In this document: one piece after another, positions 12,000-22,344 of the stretch
Layout of the letters: each line of letters starts with the position of its first letter
Numbering within the stretch: the stretch's first letter is position 1
Source of the DNA: Dactylis glomerata
Taxonomy: Eukaryota; Streptophyta; Magnoliopsida; Poales; Poaceae
Length of the DNA stretch: 64,000 nucleotides
Assembly: GCA_007115705.1 (NCBI GenBank)
Contig: QXEO01000817.1
Coordinates: 2,648,500 to 2,712,499 of the forward strand
Direction: 5' to 3'
Translations under genes and position numbers: made by a program
The notes under the pieces: model-generated
Seen by the model: the letters and a program-made list of their open reading frames with translations, nothing else
Told to the model about the DNA's origin: nothing
The model's database searches: none

Positions 12000-13521
12000 T
12001 GATGTCTACACACGCTTCTGTTCTTGTAGACAGTGTTGGGCCTCCAAGTGCAGAGGTTTGTAGAGCAGCAGCAAGTTTCCCTTAAGTGGATCACCCAAGG
12101 TTTATCGAACTCAGGGAGGAAGAGGTCAAAGCTATCCCTCTCAAGCAACCCTGCAATTACGATACAGAAAGTCTCTTGTGTCCCCAACACACCCAATACA
12201 CTTGTCAGATGTATAGGTGCACTAGTTCGGTGAAGAGATAGTGAAATACAAGTAGTAGTGATGATTATAAGTAGCAAATGTGTTCTAAAATAAATATCGC
12301 TGCGAGCAAACATGTAACAAAACAGGAAGTAAACGGTGTGCAATGCTTGGAAACAAGGCCTAGGGATCATACTTTCACTAGTGGACACACTCCCAACAAA
12401 TATAACATGATTGAACAAATAAACAACTTCTCTTCACTATGGTACTCTGAATTACTCTCCTATTGAACAACACTAATCATTGCGTAGGGCTACGAAGCAC
12501 GCCTCAAAGTTCATCAAGTACTTGACAAACACCACTCATAGAGATATCCAAATCAAAGCAAAACTCAAGATAGATATTATTGCAACTTAGACCAAGTACT
12601 AACACGGTGCACACACTGTCAACATTACACCATGAAAGGAGGAAAAGATCACTTCAATACTATCATAGTGATAATTATTCTCATAATCCATAAGAGATCA
12701 CAATCGTAGCCTAGACCAAGTACCACCATGATGCACGCACTATCACCGTTACACCATGGCAGGAGGAATAGATTACTTTAATAATACCACTAGAGTACAC
12801 ATAATATCTGAATAATAACATCTACTTGTTCAACATGATACAAAGCTCACGATCACATAAAGATCACATCATGGGAGAGAGAGGTGAACCACATAGCTAC
12901 CGGTAGAGCCCTTAGCCCCGGGGGAGAACTACTCCCTCCTCATCATAGGAGATAGCAAGGTTGATGGAGATGGCGGTGGGGTTGATGGAGACCGATGGAG
13001 ATGGCTCCGGGGGCACTTCCCCGTCCCGGCAGGGTGCCGGAACAGAGACTTCTGTCCCCCGAAATTTGGCTTCGACGGCGGCGGCGCTGCGGAACTATTC
13101 TGGAAATTTCGTCGACTCTCTTAGGGTTTTCCGTCCCGAGGCTTATTATAGGCGAAGGGGCGTCGTCAGGGGGCAGCCAGGGGCTCCTCACACCTGGGTG
13201 GCCCGGCCAGGGCCTGGGCCGCACCACCTATGTGTGATGGCGGCCTCTGGCCCCCCTCTGGCTCTCTTTCGGTCTTCGGGAAGCTTCCGGGAAAAATAAG
13301 ACTTCTGGCTTTTGTTTCGTCCAATTCCGAGAATATTTCCTATGTAGCTTTTCTGAAACACAAAAACAGCAGAAAACAGGGAACTGGCACTGTGGCATCT
13401 TGTCAATAGGTTAGTTCCGGAAATCGCATAAAAATGCCACGAAGTGTAACGAAACACAAGGCAAATGGTGTAAAAACAAGCATGGAGCATCAAAAATTAT
13501 AGATACGTTTGAGACGTATCA
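12000..13521 (-). repeat. LTR 2 of the array (shared, hybrid)
   Basis: Its left part shares variants with LTR 3 (ACGCTTCTGTTC, ATCGAACT, CTTGTGTCC). Its right part shares variants with LTR 1 (CAAAACTCAAG near 12560, CACTATCACC, AAGCTCACG, GGCGCTGCGG). The switch falls between about 12178 and 12559. Private changes: TCGGTGAAG and TTCTAAAAT. Confidence 0.9.
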
Positions 13522-16112
13522 GCATCCCCAAGCTTAACTCCTGCTCGTCCTCGAGTAGGTAAGTGATAACAAAAGAAATAATTTTTGAGGTGACATGCAC
13601 CATCACAATATTGATCATATATGTAAGTATTGTGAGCTGGGATCAAAAGAACTTAAAACATGGGCATGAAAGACATAATCTTGATAATAGAAACTTGGCA
13701 ACCATGTTATAACATGAAAATGAACACAAACAAAAGATCATGAAAATGAAACAATGAAAGTCAAACGTGTGTTCAAATCATATGGAAAAACATAGTAAAT
13801 GGTTTTCAGCTTGTCCTTCATAGAGAGCAAAACATAAATGCATAGGACACCTTCAAGTTTAAGAGGGTGACTAGATACAAGTAATTTAAGAACAAGTGAA
13901 ACCATAGTCATGAATCAATCAATGATAAACTTTGGGACAATGCACATTATACTAAGAATGACAACTATGCTCTCTTAATGGTGCATAAAGGTAGAAGGTG
14001 GTGACTCAACATAAAAGTAAAAGAAAGGCCCTTCGCAGAGGGAAGCAGTGATTAAACATGTGCTAGAGCTTTTCATTTGTAAAACAGAGAGATAAAACTT
14101 GGGTTTTGAGAGGTGGTTGCTTTTGTCAACGACTGGCAATGGGGTTCTTACTATCTTCCATACAAAAATGAAGCAAGTTTTTGAGAGAGAGAGATTGGCA
14201 CTTTTGTGATCTTTTATAAAGCTTGGCACTCCTCCCCACCTTTTTCCTTTCTCAAACCATGGCTAACCGATTCCATCGGGTGCCCACCAACATTCACATA
14301 CCATGGAGGAGTGCCTTTTTTCTTTCTTTTTTTTTTCTTTTTTTTTCTTTTTGGAATAAGCAATATGGAAGATAGCAAATCCGACCACTACGTCCCCATG
14401 AGCTGAAAACAGTGTCACAAAATAAGAAGTATTTTGAAGATTTTTTTGAAAGGTAGCACATGAAAATTTACTTGGAATGGCTTTGAAATACCATGCATAG
14501 GAATTTATAGTGGACACAATGGCAAACTTGGTTTTTGGGAGTTGGATGCACGAGTAGAGCTCATACTCAGTACAAAATGAGGGCTAGCAAAAGACTGGGA
14601 GCGACCAACTAAGAGAGCAATAACGGCCATAATCATGCAAAACGACAAAGCGACATTAAAAGAAGCATAAGATGGCATCAAAAGTCAAAAACTAAATGAT
14701 CATAGAGGCTATGGCAACTTTGTATGAGTCAAACATGTGTGAGCATGCGCCAAGTCAACCCAAATAAAGCATCAAAGGAGAAAACCAAATAAATGCTTCC
14801 AAATAATAAAAACAACGCATGATTTTTTCAAAGGCTCATTAAGCAATCTCAGTCATTTGAGACAAGTCATGCTACAGCAAAACCACTAAGCATACTATCA
14901 AAAAGACATCAAGCACGACATGCAAAAGCCTAAGCCGCAGTCTACACAAGCTTCTTCTTGTACCACTTTTTTTGCATAAAGCTTTTTCTCTTTTCCAACA
15001 CCATTCAAACCTTTTTGAGGAAACTCTTTTGAGGAAAACCAACATATACCAGAGGTCCAAATACACCTTGATGCAAAGATAAAACAAGATCTGAACAAAA
15101 ATCAAGGCGAAAAACAAAGGCTAAACGCAGTAGCAGAAAAAGAGAACACTCATTGAACGATAAGAGTGAAAACTAGAGTGTTCTTGGCAATGAAAAGCGA
15201 GTTCATCTCCTCCAAAAGAAACATGATGTGATCTAACCATTTATTGCAGCAAACAAAACAAAAGAAAACTAAAAACAAAAGCAACTGACGCTCCAAGAAA
15301 AACGCATAATGCATGAAGCAATAAAAATATAGTGTCTTGAAAGGTGACATGATTTTTGCCGATGAAGAAGGGGTGCCTCGGGGGCATCCCCAAGCTTTGA
15401 CGCTTGTACTTCTTGGATATTTCTTGGGGTGATGCATGGGCATCCCCAAGCTTGAGCTTTTGTCCATTCTTCAACTCATCTCATCACTCTCCGATCCCTA
15501 CACTTGAAAACTTCCTTCATACAAAACTAAACACAATTCTATTAGCAACATTAGTGTAACATAACATATAATCAACCTCTTTTTGCTTCAGGTTTTAACT
15601 CAAAACCACCACATATATAGCAAATACTACTGTAGCAACTTCCCCAAAAGTTCCGTGATAAAAAGAACTCAAAAGAAAGCGATAAAGTGGCAAACACAAA
15701 TATTGGCAGAAATCTGTCAAAACAGAACAGCTGACAAAGGTCGAATTTTTGAGGGGTTTTCTGTTGCTCAAATCAAAAAGTGTTCAACTAATGAAAGTTT
15801 GGATATAACCTAGGGCATATGCACAAGAAATCGCAGGTCCAAAAGATTTACAGAGAATGTTTACGAATTTTTACGGTGCAGCACCGAAAACTGTTTCAGG
15901 ACAGCAACATCCCCAAATCTTTACCTCACTCAAATTAGAGGCTTCTCTTGGCACAACTACGAAATAAAAAGGATAAGGAGCGGTTATTACAGTAGTAATA
16001 ACTTCCAAGACTCAAATAAAAGAAAAAGTACTGAAAATAAAACAATGGGTTATCTCCCAAGAGTGCTTTTCTTTAACGCCTTTGAGCTAGGCGCAGTAAT
16101 TTGCAAAGATGC

Positions 16113-16913
16113 TCATGTGGGCGCCATATAAGAGCTTGAGACAAAGGCGCCATATAGGAACTTAAAGCAATAGAGAGCATCAAAAAGCAAATGTGAAAGA
16201 CATTTATATCTGAACCACTTCCTATGCATAGGAATCTTGTAAGAAAATAAATCAACGAGGCACATAGTAGCAAGCATGGATAGATAAAACAAGTGCCACT
16301 TCAAGATTTGCAACATAAAGAGGGGAAACTTAATATTATTGAGATCCATCAAACCATGTTTCCCTCTCTCATAATAACTTTCAGTGGCATCATGAATAGA
16401 ACTAACAATATAACTATCACATAAAGCATCCCTATCATGAGCCACATGCATAAAAGAATTAATACTCACCACAAGAACAATAGTAGTAGGAGCAAATTCA
16501 ATAGAATAATTATTCTCATCACCATAATCATCAAAAATAGGAGGCATATTGTAATCATAACTAATTTTATCCTCAATAGTAGGTGAATTGAAAATATTAT
16601 ACTCATCATCATAGCCATCATAAACTAGAGGTTCAGTATCATCACAAGCTAGAGAACAGCTATTTCGCAAAGCATATTCTTCAAACATATCATCATAAGA
16701 AGGAACATCACATATGGGAGATAAAATATTACCAGAACAAACTTTCTCCACTAAAGCTGGGGAACTAAAAATGTCATGCCTAACAAAACCAGCTTCCCCA
16801 AGCTTAGACTTTTCTATAGCATTAGCAGTAACGGTATTCAAAGCATCCGTACTAATAACACTATTAGCATGCAAATTAAGCTCCAAAGGTTTTTCAATTT
16901 TCTCTTCAAACAC
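16113..16913 (-). pseudogene. Array unit 2: single internal frame, gag-like remnant
   Basis: Same 266-codon frame as in unit 1, also without an initiating ATG, differing by about one residue (Leu for Pro in APTTIV-VVSI). Its conservation in both units reflects recent duplication, not selection. Confidence 0.5.
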
Positions 16914-17068
16914 TTCATATCTAAACTCAGGAAAAAGACTACAGAATGTTTTCCATTAAGCCTAACTAGTGAAAATAAAAACAAGAAACAAAAAGATATA
17001 ATTGCAGAATCTAAAGGAAATAACTCCGAGTACTCACACAGGAGGATGCGAGTACCTTTTACCTTACC

Positions 17069-17086
17069 TCCCCGGCAACGACGCCA
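17069..17086 (-). other. Primer binding site of array unit 2 (tRNA-Asp type)
   Basis: Same 18-base site as in unit 1, with the same single mismatch, 10 bases from LTR 3. Confidence 0.8.
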
Positions 17087-17096
17087 GAAAAGAGCT

Positions 17097-18618
17097 TGAT
17101 GTCTACACACGCTTCTGTTCTTGTAGACAGTGTTGGGCCTCCAAGTGCAGAGGTTTGTAGAGCAGCAGCAAGTTTCCCTTAAGTGGATCACCCAAGGTTT
17201 ATCGAACTCAGGGAGGAAGAGGTCAAAGCTATCCCTCTCAAGCAACCCTGCAATTACGATACAGAAAGTCTCTTGTGTCCCCAACACACCCAATACACTT
17301 GTCAGATGTATAGGTGCACTAGTTCGGCGAAGAGATAGTGAAATACAAGTAGTAGTGATGATTATAAGTAGCAAATGTGTTCTGAAATAAATATCGCTGC
17401 GAGCAAACATGTAACAAAACAGGAAGTAAACGGTGTGCAATGCTTGGAAACAAGGCCTAGGGATCATACTTTCACTAGTGGACACACTCCCAACAAATAT
17501 AACATGATTGAACAAATAAACAACTTCTCTTCACTATGGTACTCTGAATTACTCTCCTATTGAACAACACTAATCATTGCGTAGGGCTACGAAGCACGCC
17601 TCAAAGTTCATCAAGTACTTGACAAACACCACTCATAGAGATATCCAAATCAAAGCACAACTCAAGATAGATATTATTGCAACTTAGACCAAGTACTAAC
17701 ACGGTGCACACACTGTCAACATTACACCATGAAAGGAGGAAAAGATCACTTCAATACTATCATAGTGATAATTATTCTCATAATCCATAAGAGATCACAA
17801 TCGTAGCCTAGACCAAGTACCACCATGATGCACGCACTGTCACCGTTACACCATGGCAGGAGGAATAGATTACTTTAATAATACCACTAGAGTACACATA
17901 ATATCTGAATAATAACATCTACTTGTTCAACATGATACAAAGATCACGATCACATAAAGATCACATCATGGGAGAGAGAGGTGAACCACATAGCTACCGG
18001 TAGAGCCCTTAGCCCCGGGGGAGAACTACTCCCTCCTCATCATAGGAGACAACAAGGTTGATGGAGATGGCGGTGAGGTCGATGGAGACCGATGGAGATG
18101 GCTCCGGGGGCACTTCCCCGTCCCGGCAGGGTGCCGGAACAGAGACTTCTGTCCCCCGAAATTTGGCTTTGACGGTGGCGGCGCCGCGGAACTGTTCTGG
18201 AAATTTCGTCGACTCTCTTAGGGTTTTCTGTCCCGAGGCTTCTTATAGGCGAAGGGGCGTCGTCAGGGGGCAGCCAGGGGCTCCTCACACCTGGGTGGCG
18301 CGGCCTGGGCCTGGGCCGCGCCACCTATGTGTGAGGACGGCCTCTGGCCCCCCTCCGGTTCTCTTTCGGTCTTCGGGAAGCTTCCGGGAAAAATAAGACT
18401 TCTGGCTTTTGTTTCGTCCAATTCCGAGAATATTTCCTATGTAGCTTTTCTGAAACACAAAAACAGCAGAAAATAGGGAACTGGCACTGTGGCATCTTGT
18501 CAATAGGTTAGTTCCAGAAATCGCATAAAAACGCCACGAAGTGTAACGAAACACAAGGCAAATGATGTAAAAACAAGCATGGAGCATCAAAAATTATAGA
18601 TACGTTTGAGACGTATCA
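17097..18618 (-). repeat. LTR 3 of the array (5' LTR side)
   Basis: The most divergent in its right half relative to LTR 1 and 2 (CACAACTCAAG near 17656, CACTGTCACC, AAGATCACG, GTGGCGGCGCCGCGG). It ends GACGTATCA and is followed by the duplicated TGGTG. Confidence 0.9.
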
Positions 18619-18623
18619 TGGTG

Positions 18624-18708
18624 TATGTCACACAACCACACCATACCTTGGTAAAATCATGTGAAAAGCCTAGCTGCTAATGTGACTGATCCTTGCAATG
18701 TGTCAGTA
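18624..18708 (+). pseudogene. Remainder of the GRF exon beyond the LTR array
   Basis: Removing the array and one TGGTG joins this to 6901. The combined frame continues past the WRC domain with out-of-frame blocks such as LAANVTDPCNVS, followed by a donor-like TCAGTAAGT at 18706. It is consistent with the end of the same captured exon. Confidence is lower than for the WRC part because of frameshifts. Confidence 0.55.
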
Positions 18709-19000
18709 AGTAGGAGACTATCCTAGGAAATCTCTTGCTGAATAGATCAACTTTAATCTTTTACATGCTTGGGGAAAGTTCTGGAGAAAATGAGGATGAT
18801 CTCCTATTTCGTAACTTAGAACCAAGTTGTATCCATAAAAATTGTTGTGCACTCATGCAGTATAATATTGTTTATAGCATCTTCAGTTTAACAATTTTGT
18901 CGCATTTGGCACTCAATGCATTATCACCGCATATCTGACAGTTAGATGGATCTGTTTGTATTTTTGTTTTGTTTATGTCCTATTCTGTATTGCCAGCTTA
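18709..19000 (+). other. Helitron sequence after the GRF exon, intron-like
   Basis: AT-rich, with stops in all frames. No gene is recognised. Confidence 0.4.
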
Positions 19001-19075
19001 TCTTTTTTACTATAGGATTTCAGTTGGTGATGGTGAAGCCACTTTTAGTTAAAACATTTGACTTTCTAAAATACT
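19001..19075 (+). repeat. Second Helitron-type 5' terminus inside the Helitron
   Basis: TCTTTTTTACTATAGG after an A (19000). 25 of the first 30 bases match 4116-4145, followed by the same ordered blocks (GTGAAGCCACTTTT, ACATTTGA, AAAATACTCC). No matching 3' end (hairpin plus CTAG) is visible between 4116 and 19000. Confidence 0.7.
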
Positions 19076-19299
19076 CCTAAGAAACAAAAACCCACCATCC
19101 CACGAACCATAATGACACTGAAATTACCAAGTGAAATCTTTTCTTTCCTTTTTTCCCACTGCGTCATTTAATTTCAACCTAAATAATCGGGTCACGAGTT
19201 ACTGTACACGACGATTTGTTACCTTGACTTGCTGCAATTTACTCCTGAGTTTAATTCTCCCCCAATCAGTTCCTAGAAAAACGTTGTCTGGTTAGTTTT
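19076..19299 (+). other. Helitron body, no gene recognised
   Basis: Noncoding sequence between the second 5' terminus and the solo LTR. Confidence 0.4.
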
Positions 19300-19304
19300 G
19301 TGTG

Positions 19305-20950
19305 TGATGCTACCGATTTGATGAAGTAAATAACCGGCCAGTTGGGAACCCCAAGAGGAAGGTGTGATGAGTATAGCAGCTTGTTTTCCCTCAGTTAAGA
19401 AACCAAGGTTTATCGTTCAGGAGAAGAGCAGACAATTACGACTGAAGGTGATGCTTGCTAGTTTGCGACAGCTTCGGACAATTTATATATGGCGCCTCAT
19501 CCAAGCTTTGCTTGCTAGCTGCAACGCGGAACCTGCACACAACACAACCAAGTACTTTGCTCCCAACTTGCGATGAGGTTGTCAATCTCACCGGTTTGCT
19601 TGAAACAAAGGTATGAGCATATCGAGTGGAAAACAGTAGAGTATGCGAGTAAAGTAAACAGTGCGAGTAAAGTAAACAGGTGATAGCAATATGATGTAAA
19701 TAGGACCGGGGTCCATAGTTCACTAGTGGTGTCTCTCCATAAGATAAATAACACATGCTGGGTAAACAAATTACAGTTGGGCAATTGATAGAATAAAGAT
19801 AAACGTGATATGTCAAGAAGATCACTATGAGATTTACTCTGGGCATTACAACAAAATACATAGACCGCCATCCAACTGCATCTATGACTAATAATCCACT
19901 CACGGGGATATCGTCCGAACACCCCATGAGTATTAAGTTGCGAACAACAGATAATTACATTAAGCAAAGTGTGTAATGTAAACAAAGCATATGCCCTTGA
20001 GCATATGAATGTTGTTTTCTCCCTAGTAGCAACAACACATCTACAACCTTAGAGGTTTCTGTCACTCCCCCAGGTTAAATGGAGGCATGAACCCACTATC
20101 GAGCATAAATACCCCCTCTTGGAGTCACTAGCAACTACTCGGCCAAGATAGCTACTAACAACGGAGAGCATGCAAGATCATAAACAACATAGAGATAACA
20201 TAAGATATATTTCAGTATAGCAACTCAATCATAATACCAATATTCATCGGATCCCAACAAACGAAACATGTAGAATTACATAACGGTGATCTCAATCATG
20301 TAGGGCAGCTCATGAGATCTAAACATGAAGCACATGGTGGAGAAGACAACTATCTAGCTACTGCTATGGACCCATAGTCCAAGGTAGACTACTCACTCTT
20401 CGCTCCGGAGGCAAGCATGGCGATGAAGAAGAGCTTCGGTGGCGATTCCCCTCTCCGGCAGGGTGCCGAGAAGAGCTTCTGGACCCTCCCGATCTCGGGT
20501 CGACGACGGCGGCAGATCGCGATGTGTTTCTAGAAAATTGATCGGGTACTTAGGTTTTTCCCGTCGGGGGGTCTTTATAGGCAAAGGGGCGATGTCAGAG
20601 GTGGAGCCAGGTGGCCTCACACCAGGGCGGCGCGGGCCAGGCCCTGGCCGCGCTGGCCTGGCGCGTGGGGCCCCTGTGGCTCCCCTCCTACTCCTCTTCG
20701 GATCTCTGGAAGCTCCCGGACAAAATAAGACTTCAGGAACTTGTTTCGTCCAATTCCGAGAATATTTTCTGTGTATCACTTCTGAAACACAAAAACAGCA
20801 GAAAATAGGGAACTGGCACTGTGGCAACTTGTTAATAGGTTAGTTCCGGAAAATGCATAAAAGTGCCACTAAGTGTAACGAAACATTGGGCAAATGGTGT
20901 AAAAACAAGCATGGAGCATAAAAAATTATAGATACGTTGGAGACGTATCA
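19305..20950 (-). mobile_element. Solo Gypsy LTR in the Helitron
   Basis: A 1646-bp reversed LTR (TGATGCTACC...GACGTATCA on the + strand) with the 5-bp duplication GTGTG (19300-19304 and 20951-20955). It is of the same family as 347-1990 and 24558-26205. No internal region. Confidence 0.88.
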
Positions 20951-20955
20951 GTGTG

Positions 20956-22316
20956 TAACGCATGGAGGAGAGTCTTCACATCGCGACTGGAGATCCACGA
21001 GCTTCGTCGACGCGTCAACCTTCCTCGATTCTGCTGGAACACAGCCCACACCCGGCAGCTTGGACAATCCACCAGGTCGGCCTATCCTCTCCTAGTGCGA
21101 GACGACAAACTGCCGCTCGATTTGCTCCTCAACTTCCCCTACTCCGGACTGATGGCGGTGTGAAATCCGCCGCCTTCTACCTGAGCTCCTAGCACGGGCC
21201 TACAAAACCACCATAGGAGGAGTTCCCTGCCACCCATGACACGGCTTCCAAATTTTCGCGCTCCTCCTATGGGCTTCTTCGTCGTTCCATTACAAACCAC
21301 TACAACGCCGATCTGGATGCCTAGGTCCGTGCCACTCGCTCAAGAGCTCTTCGGTGATAACAACGACAAGTAGGAGCATGTGCAGCTCCATCTCTGGGTT
21401 TGGGGGGCAGCAATTAGTTTTTTTTCTATCTGTGATTTTGGAGAAGTTCAGATTCCAATATGCTGAAGCCCACGATGAAGACCACAACCAACGATATATT
21501 GGAATATCCATACCGGAGGGGAATTATTTTTATTACTAGAATGAACTGAGACTACAATGTTGAGGGTAAGAGGCCAACTTAGCGTTATCGTGCAGACCAG
21601 CATGAACTCGGCGCACGGGGCAGCCGCCAAAGTGTCGGATCACAAACGATGACATGAGGCGGCGACACCGCATAGTGGCACAAATCAAGGAGATAGCAGA
21701 CAACAATAGCGTGAGGGCAGCAGCGGCCAGAGGCCAAGCAGGCGGACGTCGCGGGCAACGATGACCATGACCATAGACCATACGGGCGAACGGTTTGTTG
21801 TGTCCTACTTTCTATCTCCCACAATTACTGAATTGCACCACTTCCTAAACTGCACGGAGAAGGTTGAACTGCCTCAGTTTCCGAACTGTAAGGTGTTTGC
21901 GCCTGTAGTTCAACTTGTGCTTTTGAACTGCATAATGTTAAAATGAGTGTACTGAATCTTTTGTATGTGAAATGTTTTGTGTAAAAAGTGTTGCAATACA
22001 AAGACAATCCGTTCACTTGTCTTCGGCTACTTGGTTATGAGGTGTACCAAAAAACACTACTCCTGCAATGTAATTAAGTTTGATGGTATCTACTTTTCTC
22101 GATATTAAATATAGGGATGCTTTGTCGACACCTCCATGATACTACCAGGCTTGCCAAACTCTTCAAATATGATCACGAGCAGAGAGTTGCTCCGAAAGTA
22201 GATTCTACGACTTGTATGTAATAAAAGATTACAAGAAACTATTAACACATCCAAAACTATTTCACAAGTTAAAATCATTCTTTGATCTATGCTAATAAAA
22301 ATAGTTTTTTATTGAT
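20956..22316 (+). other. Right part of the Helitron body, no gene recognised
   Basis: About 1.36 kb of mixed composition with GC-rich coding-like stretches (20956-21260 and 21590-21760) and an AT-rich right end. Reading frames are short and no domain is recognised. It could contain another captured fragment. Confidence 0.4.
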
Positions 22317-22344
22317 CCGTAGCAACACACGGGCATTTAGCTAG
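22317..22344 (+). other. Helitron 3' terminus with hairpin
   Basis: Stem CCGT (22317-22320) pairs with ACGG (22329-22332) around an 8-base loop, followed by GCATTTAG and terminal CTAG (22341-22344). The layout, with GCAACAC in the loop and CTAG before a T, is typical of grass Helitrons. The stem is short, probably through decay. Confidence 0.8.

Larger units (their letters stand above)
13522..17096 (-). mobile_element. Array unit 2: internal region
   Basis: Nearly identical to 8424-11999. It has its own polypurine tract next to 13521, noncoding part, remnant frame and primer site. Scattered private single-base differences exist (for example AAAAAGACATC near 14902, CACAAGAAC near 16471, GAACAGCTA near 16656), so it is a real second copy. 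Confidence 0.9.
6902..18618 (-). mobile_element. Triple-LTR tandem array of a non-autonomous Gypsy element
   Basis: Three LTRs of exactly 1522 bp (6902-8423, 12000-13521, 17097-18618) alternate with two nearly identical internal regions (8424-11999 and 13522-17096); periods are 5098 and 5097 bp. The whole block is flanked by one target duplication, TGGTG (6897-6901 and 18619-18623). This means it arrived as one insertion and was enlarged later, or transposed as a tandem. The internal regions have a primer site and polypurine tract in minus orientation but only one short decayed frame each, so the family is non-autonomous. Confidence 0.92.
4116..22344 (+). mobile_element. Helitron with captured gene fragments, interrupted by LTR elements
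   Basis: It begins TCTTGTTTACTATTAG after an A (4115) and ends CTAG before a T (22345). Removing it restores the gag 3' end of element A without loss or duplication, which is the Helitron signature (A|T insertion, no TSD). A short hairpin (CCGT...ACGG, 22317-22332) lies 12 bases before the 3' end. Minus the triple-LTR array and the solo LTR it is about 4.9 kb. It contains + strand fragments of an annexin gene, a GRF gene and unrecognised exons. No Rep/helicase is seen, so it is non-autonomous. A second 5'-type terminus lies at 19001. Confidence 0.85.

Noticed and set aside
11741..12418. 225-codon minus-strand frame repeated at 16838-17515
   Set aside because: It runs across the LTR, the primer site and the leader, so it is not a plausible protein. 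Its duplication follows from the array.
6902..18618. Assembly artefact as explanation for the triple-LTR array
   Set aside because: Each LTR and each internal region has private differences, and the middle LTR is a hybrid as recombination predicts. A collapsed or duplicated contig would give identical copies. Long reads would settle it.
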